A stretch of DNA of 27,500 nt from Trachelipus rathkii (taxonomy: Eukaryota > Arthropoda > Malacostraca > Isopoda > Trachelipodidae): contig JABUQX010088208.1 in the NCBI GenBank assembly GCA_015478945.1, forward strand, positions 1 through 27,500, given 5' to 3'. Positions 9,508 through 17,324 of the stretch are shown in pieces. The position numbers and the translations under genes were made by a program. Below the pieces are notes generated by a model. The model had not been told where the DNA came from and ran no database searches. It saw only the letters and a program-made list of their open reading frames with translations. Within the stretch, counting starts at the first letter, position 1. The number at the start of each line of letters is the position of its first letter.

Positions 9508-9655
9508 ACCAGCACAACGAAATATGTCTTACTAACGAAAATCGTGTGTATAAACAGATCCAAAAGGTAATGAGATTCTTTCTTTCGACCAATCAGAAGA
9601 AAGTAAACAAGTATATGACGAACGAACGAACCATATTGGTTCAAATAATTGTTTT
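9508..9655 (-). promoter_or_regulatory. Putative promoter region of gene copy 1
   Basis: The sequence upstream of the ATG is conserved with the same region of copy 2. Shared pieces are the block ggtaatgagattctttcttt near 9568-9587, an inverted CCAAT box (ATTGG on the gene strand) beside it, and the interrupted palindrome GAACC-N5-GGTTC at 9628-9642, about 121 bp before the start. A TTTATAC box lies about 40-45 nt upstream of the ATG in copy 1 only. The function is inferred from conservation. Confidence 0.4.
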
Positions 9656-10156
9656 AAAAAACTTTTATTTATTTTTAATTTTATTTCTTTAAAACTTTTT
9701 TTTTTTAACTTTTAATTTTTAACTTTATTTCTTTAAAACTTTTTGTTTTTACTAAAAATTTATTCTTTTTTATGTTTATAACGTAAAAAATTTACATTTT
9801 TACATACACTAAAACAGTAAAACAGTAATTCAGTAAATCAAACCGCATACCACACCATCATCAACCCATCCTTGATCTATAGAGCTATTGATCTAACGAT
9901 CTAATGACCTCTTGATCTATTAGGATAACAGCTAACATAAACAAAGTTTTATCCTCGGTAGAGTTAAACTATGAACATAACATACTTAACACACAGCAGC
10001 AGCACGAATAAACAGCCATCACTAACATCTTAATCAATAAAGTTCACATGGGGGGAAGTAAAACAAGTTTTCATTTTTTATAACATAATTTTCAATGAAA
10101 AGAGCATTATATAAATACATAAAAACATACGCTTTATTTTAAACATATTAATTCGT
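9656..10156. other. Inter-cassette flank: T-rich repeats, A/T module, C-rich stretch and satellite-like segment
   Basis: In order: two 51-bp T-rich units (9655-9745), the A/T module (9758-9815), a C-rich stretch (9842-9872), repeated gatct words (9872-9920), and satellite-like sequence to 10150. The order matches the flank of cassette 1. No gene was seen. AATAAA of copy 2 lies at 10133-10138 on the minus strand. Confidence 0.75.
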
Positions 10157-10920
10157 CTAATCAGAGGACAGAGGATTCTGTATAAATTGAGTAAGTTCTA
10201 TATATCTCTCCAGAGATTCAACACCCTTTGAAAGGATGTAAATATAAATGTCACCAGCAACACTAAACCATTTTTCTGCATATTTTGGTTCAACAGCATT
10301 CATTCTATCGCTCCAGAGAGAAGTAAACGTATTCCTGCTGATAGTTATTAGTGCACTCCTGTATATCGCATTATACGGTAAACCGCATGTTTCAGTGTAA
10401 ATATCATAGATTACACCATGAGCTATATGTATTAAATCCTCGAATATGTCAACATCGTTAAGATGCGATGTTAATTCATTTTTTATTTTAATCAAAGCTG
10501 TAATATTTTCAGATGTTCGAACTGTGAAACCTATACATGTACGCCAGAAGGTCGCCCCATCGATTGGTCTCCAATAGTTGCGTACATCAAGGCTTTTAAT
10601 ATTGTCACACGACGAGAAAGCAGCATATATTCTATTAGAATTATTCTCACAGTCTCCCCAGTCAGATATTTCACTACGCCTCGATGCATCGGATAACATA
10701 CACTCATTCGTTACCCAAGCTGAAACGATGTCGATAATCTTGATGAATTCTTCAACATAAATGAATAAGGGTCTATAATTTGAATGGCCTATGGCAGGAA
10801 TACAACCAATGGATCGGTCTCCATTCGGTTTACGAATAAATACAAATGACACATCCCGCACTTAACACCAACCTCGTAAAAGATATCAACAGCAAGCGTA
10901 GAGATGCGAGGAGATGTCAT
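10157..10920 (-). pseudogene. PC4/p15-like protein, copy 2, open body with N-terminal frameshift
   Basis: Paralogue of the gene at 8743-9507 in the same orientation. The body from 10861 down to 10157 is open for 234 codons without ATG at its head. The counterpart ATG survives at 10918-10920 and starts MTSPRISTLAVDIF, but a net 1-nt deletion between about 10860 and 10881 shifts the frame, and the body frame meets a stop at 10862-10864. The PC4-like core is kept with conservative changes (SLDVRNYWRP, RTCIGFTV). The last 87 residues differ from copy 1 at only four positions, while the preceding roughly 140 residues are only about 60% identical. An open body despite the frameshift suggests recent loss of the start, use of an internal or spliced start, or a base-call error in an A-run (aaaa versus aaa). 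Confidence 0.65.
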
Positions 10921-11310
10921 CGTACCAGCACAGCGAAAAATGTCTTACTGATGGAAATCGCGTGCGTAAGCAGTCCTCAAAGGTAATGAGATTCTTTCTT
11001 TCAACCAATCATAAGAGAGTAAACAAGGATATAGCGCACGAACGAACCATAACGGTTCAAAAGTCTATACAACATGCCATGTACAACTTTGTTTAAACAC
11101 GAAAACGTATCATATATTTGTATTTTTATATCTATGACTTACGAGGAATTCGTTTCACGTATGTATTTGTATTTCCTGTTTCAATAGGAGTTATCAGATA
11201 CAATTCGAGAATTTGCTCAAACTCACTCCCACTTTCGAAACATTGTGTGCAATACCTAAGATTCTTGTTTGGTTCGTTTCGAAACATTACGCAATACCAA
11301 TGATTCTTGT
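10921..11310 (-). promoter_or_regulatory. Upstream region of gene copy 2, with a short direct repeat
   Basis: 10921-11060 aligns with the promoter region of copy 1. It includes the palindrome GAACC-N5-GGTTC at 11044-11058 and, on the gene strand, TCAGTAAG, which fits an arthropod initiator. From 11061 to 11310 the sequence is unique to copy 2 and contains a ~40-bp direct repeat, ttcgaaacatt...gattcttgtt, at about 11234-11272 and 11278-11312. Satellite resumes near 11310. No other gene was seen. Confidence 0.4.
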
Positions 11311-13030
11311 TATATTAACAAAAGCTTCACACTTAACAACAGTAAAGTAACTAACATAACATACAAAATCGTAACCTATTCATACTTTCTCAAGCATACA
11401 TCTAATATAACAATGTTAATTTTACATAAACATGGTAATATTTAACAAAAAGGTTATCATAACATTGGCTAATTATCATACTAATCAACGAATATACGCT
11501 AACGTAATAAAGTTTTCACACCAATAAAGCTAACATAGCATAACCCGAGCTAAGAAAGTAGTGTACAACGACAAACCTAACACAACTTACGCATGAATAA
11601 ACTGTTAACATTAACAAAAGTTCTGCACTTAACATCAGTAAAGTAACTAACATTGCATGCAAAACGTAACCTATTCATACTTTTTCAAACATATCTCTAA
11701 CATATTAACGTTAATTTTACATTGACACAGTAATATTTAACAAAAATTTATCACATCCTTATCTAATTATCATACAGAACAACGAATATACGCTAACGTA
11801 ACAAAGTTTTTTACCTTAACATAGTAATATTTAACAAAAATTTATCATGACCTTACCTAACTATCATAATCCCCAACAAATAATTGCAAACATAACAAAG
11901 TTTTATCCTGACATAACATAAAAATAAGTTCTTTGAATAAAATATCGTAGTAAAGTGTAATAGTTTACCGATCCTAATAAATCACTAAAGCAAACCAACC
12001 GTCCCCTCCCCTCCCCTCCCACCCACCCTTCCATGATCTTGTGATCTGTTGATTCAGGTCACATTTCGAGTATCATTTCGGATAAACATAACATAAAAAT
12101 GTTCTTTATATACTTACCAACGAATATATGCTAACGTAACATTGTTTTCACATTAATAAAGTTAACATAGCATTATCAGAACTAAGAATATAATGTACAA
12201 CGACAAACCTAGCACATCTCACGCGCGAATAAACTACTAACATTAACAAAGTTCCATACTTATCAACAGTAAAGAACCTAGCACAGCGTACAAACCGTAA
12301 CCTATTCACACTTTTTTCAATCATATCTCTAACACATCAATGTTAATTTTACATTAACATGTTAATATTTAACAAAAAAATTTAGCGTAACCCTGTCTAA
12401 TTATCATACTGACAGCGAATATAAAGCTAACGTAACAGTTTTTTACATTAAACATAGTAAAATTTAACAAAATTTCATCATAACCATACCTAAATATCAT
12501 ATTCCCGACGAATAATTGCAAACACAACAAAGTTTTATCCAAACATAACATGAAAAATAACAAAGTTTTATCCAAACATAACATAAAAAATAACAGTTTT
12601 ATCCAAACATAACATAAAAACAAGTTCTTTGAATAAAATACCATAGTAAAGTGTAATAGCTTACTGATTTTATTGCTGTAAATCAGTAAATCAGTAAATC
12701 AAACCATCCGACTCTCTACTCCCCTCCCCACCCACCCTTCCATGATCTAATGATCTATCGAGTCAAGTCATATTTCGAGTATCATTTTGGATAAACATAA
12801 CATAAAAATAAGCTCTTTATACATTGATCAACGAATATACGCTAACGTAACAAAGTTTTAGCATCAATAAAGCTAACATATCATTAACTGAACTAAGAAT
12901 ATAACGTACAACGACAAACCTAACATACTCAAGCTCGAATAAACAGTCAACATTAACAAAATTCCGTACTTAACAGCTGTAAAGTAACTAACATTGCACA
13001 CAGAACGTAACCTGTTCACTCTTTTTCAAA
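11310..13030. repeat. Satellite array II, higher-order units with a C-rich insert
   Basis: The monomer anchor (cgtaacct) recurs at 11370, 11665, 12296 and 13006, giving steps of 295, 631 and 710. The longer steps contain an added segment: a partial monomer, a GTAAATCA-like stretch, C-rich runs (12000-12030, 12705-12740), a gatct block and an aacataacataaaaat block. The array therefore shows a composite period. Near 12531-12625 there is a ~32-bp triplication (agttttatccaaacataaca). The 91-codon minus-strand open frame here is a translation of this triplication. Confidence 0.9.
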
Positions 13031-13094
13031 CGTAAGCGGGTTTCGGGCTGAGGCCTTACCCCTAATAATAATGCCGCTTTACACCCTAAGCGGA
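13031..13094. other. Unassigned junction sequence between satellite and foldback DNA
   Basis: A short GC-richer segment (gggtttcgggctgaggcc, then gccgctttacaccc) unlike both neighbours. It may be the 3' tail of another mobile element; no coding signal can be read. Confidence 0.35.
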
Positions 13095-13730
13095 TGATGT
13101 ATTCAGGGCTTTTGTAGTCAGGGGAGATGCACATTTTTTACTTAAATCATTTCTTTGTATATGCATTAGTTTTTGATTTGTTCTTGGAACAAATTTTCAA
13201 AAAAAAAAAAAATTCGAAAATTTTAAAAAAAATTTATTTTGAGTATACACAAAAGTTATCTAAGTAAAAACGATGCATCTAGCCCGAATACATATGCCCT
13301 GATAATTTCCACTTCGCCCGAACAGAAAAAATTATCGCAATTTTCATTTCAAAATCCAAAAAAAAATGGGTTTGAAATTGGACAACGCTGAGCACAAAAC
13401 TCAAAAAATCGAAAAAGTACTTCTGTACTATTTTAGATAATGGACCTATCTATGCATATTTCAAGTTTGAAGTCATTTCGGAAAAAATTCTGGAAGATAT
13501 TACGAAGAATGTCAAAAACATGAAAATTGAAAACTGAAAAATTTTGAAAGAATGACTACAGACACAGAGAGAAAAACACCGGAAATCAACGTTTTAGAGG
13601 GCAAAAAAGAGCTTCATTTTGGTGTTTATATAGTCAAAATCGGCTGAAAATTCCGAATTTTATGTCTATTTATAGGTGGGGCTGAAAATGGACCCGAAAA
13701 TAGGCCCCAAATTGTGACTTCCCCTTAATG
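13095..13730 (+). mobile_element. Foldback element, centre and right arm (copy A)
   Basis: 13095-13310 contains an inner inverted repeat (gatgcac...acttaaatcatttc versus gttatctaagtaaaaacgatgcatc). 13310-13728 is almost the exact reverse complement of 13817-14215, for example ttggggcc and tgacttcccctta at the outer end. No transposase is encoded. The left arm expected before 13095 is absent. Confidence 0.8.
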
Positions 13731-13816
13731 TTAGTAGTTTTCGCGCGTGAGATGTGCTAGGTTTGTCGTTGTACATTATATTCTTAGTTCTGATAATGCT
13801 ATGTTAACTTTATTAG
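13731..13816 (-). repeat. Inverted satellite fragment between foldback arms
   Basis: This 86-bp spacer is the reverse complement of satellite DNA at about 12155-12241, apparently identical or nearly so, including cgcgcgtgagatgtgctagg and ttctgataatgctatg. Together with 14735-14775, which is the reverse complement of about 12114-12152, it reconstitutes one continuous inverted monomer interrupted by the element at 13817-14734. Confidence 0.88.
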
Positions 13817-14734
13817 GGGAAGTCACAATTTGGGGCCTATTTTCGGGTCCATTTTCAGCCCAACCTAAAAATCTACATAAAATTCGAATTTTCAGCCGAT
13901 TTGATATATAACACCAAACTGTAGATTTTTGCACTCTAAAACGTTCATTCCGGTGTTTTTCTGTGTCTGTAGTCATTCTTTCAGATTTTCAATTTTCAAT
14001 TTCATGTTTTTGACATTCTTCGTAATTTCTTCCAGAATTTTTCCCGAAATGACTTCAAACTTGAATATAGATATGTCCATTATCTAAAGTAGAGAAGTAC
14101 TTTCGATTTTGATTTGTGCTCCAGCGTTGTCCATTTTCCAAACACACTTTTTTTGAATTTTAGAAATGAAAAAATTGCGATAATTTTTCTTTCTGTTCGG
14201 GCGAAGGGGATAAATTTTCAGGGCTTATGTAGTCAGGGAGATGCATTTTTACTTAAATCATTTCTTTGTATATGCATTAGTTTTTGATTTGTTCTTGGAA
14301 CAAATTTTCAAAAAAAGATTTTCGAAAATTTTTAAAAAATTCTTTTGAGTATACACAAAAATTATTTAAGTAAGAGATGCATCTTGCTTGACATATGCCT
14401 GAAAGAGAGGCTCGCAGTATCGCAATTTACATCAAATGGGTTTGGAGGTGGCACGCTGAGCAAAACTTAAATCGAAAAATGACCTTACGAATAATGGACC
14501 TGCCTGCATATTTTAAATTTAGAAAGAATAAATTTCAGGCATGCGGAGAGGTGCTGGCCCTCGAAGATTCTGAAAGAGGTGACTACAGCCTGGCTACCGG
14601 AATGGCGTTTTAAAGACAAAAAAAGCCCACATTTTGGTGTTTATGCATCGGCTGAAAATTCCGAATTTTATAATCCCATTATATGGGGCTGAAAACGGGG
14701 ATCAGCCCCAGCTCAAAATTGGATCTTGCTTAAT
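13817..14734. mobile_element. Foldback element (long inverted repeats), copy B
   Basis: The left arm 13817-14215 starts ggggaagtcacaattt. A centre with its own inverted repeat spans 14215-14400. The right arm 14400-14734 ends caaaattggatcttgctta, the diverged inverse of the left end. It splits a satellite monomer, and TTA/TTAA lies at both junctions. The right arm is shorter and has lost many A-runs relative to copy A. There is no open frame for a transposase; the 72-codon frame at 14395-14613 lies inside the arm and has no counterpart in copy A. Confidence 0.75.
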
Positions 14735-14812
14735 GTAAAAACGCTGTTACGTTAGCATATATTCGTTGGTAATATAACCTTATATATATATATATATATA
14801 TGCATATAGCTT

Positions 14813-14873
<61 letters not shown>

Positions 14874-15017
14874 CATATAACATATAACATTTCTCTTCTT
14901 CTTTAACATATTTCTTTATATATATATATATATGGGGTCATGCAAATTTTCTAGTCTTGGGGAGAGAAGTTGGGTGATATATATATATAATATAAATATA
15001 TATATATATATATATAT

Positions 15018-15089
<72 letters not shown>

Positions 15090-15093
15090 GGGT
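14735..15093. repeat. Inverted satellite tail, then TA microsatellites
   Basis: 14735-14775 is inverted satellite. After it come TA tracts (14782-14800, 14815-14870, 14985-15080) and a short segment at 14932-14980 (cttggggagagaagttgggtg) that is repeated at 15111-15132. Confidence 0.88.
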
Positions 15094-15128
15094 CATGGGC
15101 GTAGCCAAGCCTTGGGGAGAGAAGTTGG

Positions 15129-15187
<59 letters not shown>

Positions 15188-15380
15188 TATATAACTATCT
15201 TTAACTTATATACAACTTAACCTTATCAACTATATATATATATAATATATACTGTATATAAGTAATAAATATATATATATAACAACTATATATATTAATA
15301 TATATATATATGTGCTATGCTACTTCTGCTGTAATATATATATATATATATATATATGCTGCTCAACATATATATATATA

Positions 15381-15412
<32 letters not shown>

Positions 15413-15578
15413 ACCTTATATATATATATATATATTTTCTCGATGATGTATCTTTTTCAGTTTTCTACTAACAAACCCTTAAAAACGTCGTCTGGCAAAC
15501 ATCTAAGGTTCAGTTTTTATTTCGAAGATTTAGGGGACAAGTGCCCCCCTGCCCCCCTGCCCCCTGCCTACGCCCATG
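15094..15578. mobile_element. Small hAT-like non-autonomous element (MITE) swollen by TA tracts
   Basis: CATGGGCGTAGCCAAG at 15094 and the inverted CTGCCTACGCCCATG at 15564-15578 form imperfect terminal inverted repeats of the CATGGGCG type seen at 19850 and 26998. Inside are TA tracts (15132-15440), about 100 bp of unique sequence and a C-run block (15544-15567). There is no transposase. Confidence 0.5.
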
Positions 15579-15580
15579 TA

Positions 15581-15700
15581 CAGGGTGATTCAAAACCTCT
15601 GCGACAAACTCCGAGCTGATAGAGCAAACGATAAAAAACAGAACATTTATTGTTAAATAAACTATGTTTTATTGCAGCTTCGTTTCAAAGTTACGGATGA
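15581..15700. repeat. Left terminal inverted repeat of the mariner-type element
   Basis: Inverse of 17205-17322, with a few small indels and substitutions; weaker similarity extends inward to about 15825 (cgtacgtacatctgtgtac). Confidence 0.93.
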
Positions 15701-15925
15701 TGTAGGTAAACAACGTGATGTTGTTTGACGCGATCGTCACTTCGTAACCGGAGATTTTGGGTATTCTAATATTATGTATGTGTGCACGTACGTACATCTG
15801 TGTACTCCGAGGGTTGATAGAGGTAACTAATAATAAGAATATTTTGTAAAACAACGTTTTACTTTGACGCGAGGTTGTAAAACAAACAATGGTAGCTTGT
15901 TATGAAATCATTTTATTGGGGAAAA

Positions 15926-17017
15926 TTACAGGAGGTGTTCAAAGTGTCTGCCCTGTACCTGATTGCATTCGTTACATCGCCGTGCCATTGCCTGTCGGAC
16001 TCTACCGAACATGCCCTCACTGTGTCTGATTTGATCCAAACGCAGTGAATATTCGCTGAATCAGTTTCACTCTCTTGTGTGGACTGGGTTAATGTACACA
16101 ACACTCTTCACATGCCCCCAAAGAAAATAATCTAGGGGCGTGAGGGCGTGATCTTGCAGGCCACGCAACAGGTCCACCTCTCCCTATCCATTTGTCAGTG
16201 TAGACTCTGTTCAGATGCGCCCGTACTTGGTGGCTGAAGTGCGCTGGATCGCCATCATGTTGGAACCCCATGTCTCTGCGGGTCGCAAGGGATATGTCGT
16301 CCATGAGCTGCGGAAGCGTGTTCAGGAGTAGTTGCAGGTACGCAGGTCCATCCAAACGGTGTGGAATGATGACAGGTCCCAGCAGATAATCCCCAAGAAT
16401 TCCACCCCAGATGTTTACGGTAAATTTCGCCTGGTGAACTCTGATGAACATTGCGTGCGGATTGTCCTCGTCCCATATGTGGCTGTTTCTGCTGTTGAAG
16501 TAGCCATCGCGTGTGAAGCACTCCTCAACGGTTAAGCAAGACATGTGCAGGAAAGGTAGGATTATCGATCTGCTCCGTTGCAGAAACCACCTGGCAAATC
16601 GCACGGGGTGCGAAGTCATTTGGCCCAAGTCCTTGTACGTGCTTTCTGTAGGTGGTATGCATGGAGATTCTGCTCTTGCAAGACCCAACCACAAACGACT
16701 GATTTGAACCCATGGCATGTGCAATGGGAGGTTTGCAAGTACGAGTATCAGATTGGTGGTGCTTCTCTCAAACACCTCTTCCAGTATTTTATTTAAATGG
16801 AGTCCTCGTATTACGCGGTCTTCCACCAATGCACCGGGGACGAAGGGTCCCCATTATCTCGAAAGCGCTGATGAAGGGGAGCAAACTTGTGTGGTGGGGG
16901 GTGATTTCTGTGTGGAAACCGTTCCCGGTACATGAGGTGCGCTCTTCGTCCATTTCCGTTTGCCGCACCGTCACACATTATCATGTCGGTTAACTCGGGA
17001 AGAGTGTTGTGATCCAT
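15926..17017 (-). pseudogene. Tc1/mariner-superfamily transposase, frameshifted and catalytically damaged
   Basis: It would cut and paste the surrounding element through a DDE active site. The start ATG at 17017 gives MDHNTLPELTDMIM, then CDGAANGNGRRAHLMYRERF, a helix-turn-helix-type N-terminus common in arthropod elements. A frame change near 16815 leads into about 246 open codons (16829-16089), within which a second pair of frame changes is apparent (RKHVQGLGPNDFAPR is in another frame near 16600-16650). CFTRDGYFNSRNSHIWDEDNPHA-type text lies near 16430-16500. The first catalytic Asp position just before it reads Val (LTVEECF). The second is kept in FQHDGDPAHFS. The third, in PLDYFLWG, is kept but follows another frameshift near 16135. 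The C-terminus ends GRHFEHLL with a stop at 15926-15928. At least four frame changes mean it is dead. Confidence 0.92.
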
Positions 17018-17204
17018 TCGTAATCGATGCCTACACTGTACTGAATCAACGATGAATTGGGCAAGGTAAAGGTATTGGCACGTGTTTCCGAAGGACGTTA
17101 AGCGTACACACATGTACGCACGTACAAACACATTAAAATTGAGTAACCTAAATCGTCGGTAACCTACATGCGACGCGTCACACAACATAAACTGGTGTAC
17201 CTTC

Positions 17205-17322
17205 AATCATCCGTAACTTTGAAACGAAGCGTCATGCAACATAGGTTATTTAACAATAAATGTTCCTTATCGTTTGCTCTATCAGTCCTCCGAGTTTGTC
17301 GCAGAGGTTTTGAATCACCCTG
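17205..17322. repeat. Right terminal inverted repeat of the mariner-type element
   Basis: Mirror of 15581-15700; it ends gaggttttgaatcaccctg followed by TA. Confidence 0.93.
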
Positions 17323-17324
17323 TA

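Larger units (their letters stand above)
15581..17322 (-). mobile_element. Tc1/mariner-superfamily transposon, complete ends
   Basis: The element is bounded by TA at 15579-15580 and 17323-17324, the expected target duplication. Its ends are cagggtgattcaaaacctct and the exact inverse. Inverted repeats are near-perfect for about 120 bp (15581-15700 versus 17205-17322) and continue imperfectly to about 250 bp. The total of 1742 bp suits a full-length element. The transposase inside is on the minus strand and is broken. The element sits directly against the right end of a hAT-like MITE. Confidence 0.95.

Noticed and set aside
12369..12644. 91-codon minus-strand open frame rich in FMLCLDKTLL
   Set aside because: It is created by the 32-bp satellite triplication; absent from the parallel unit.
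7126..13030. Resemblance of the satellite arrays to viral homologous repeats or to a CRISPR array
   Set aside because: Monomers are 285-295 bp, AT-rich and lack the central palindromes of viral repeats; there are no short repeats with unique spacers and no associated genes. The two genes show no motif that I can tie to a virus.
14395..14613. 72-codon + strand open frame in the foldback arm
   Set aside because: The homologous arm in copy A has no equivalent frame; the frame arises from A-run loss.
16332..16993. Several + strand open frames of 60-93 codons
   Set aside because: They are antisense shadows of the mariner-type transposase.
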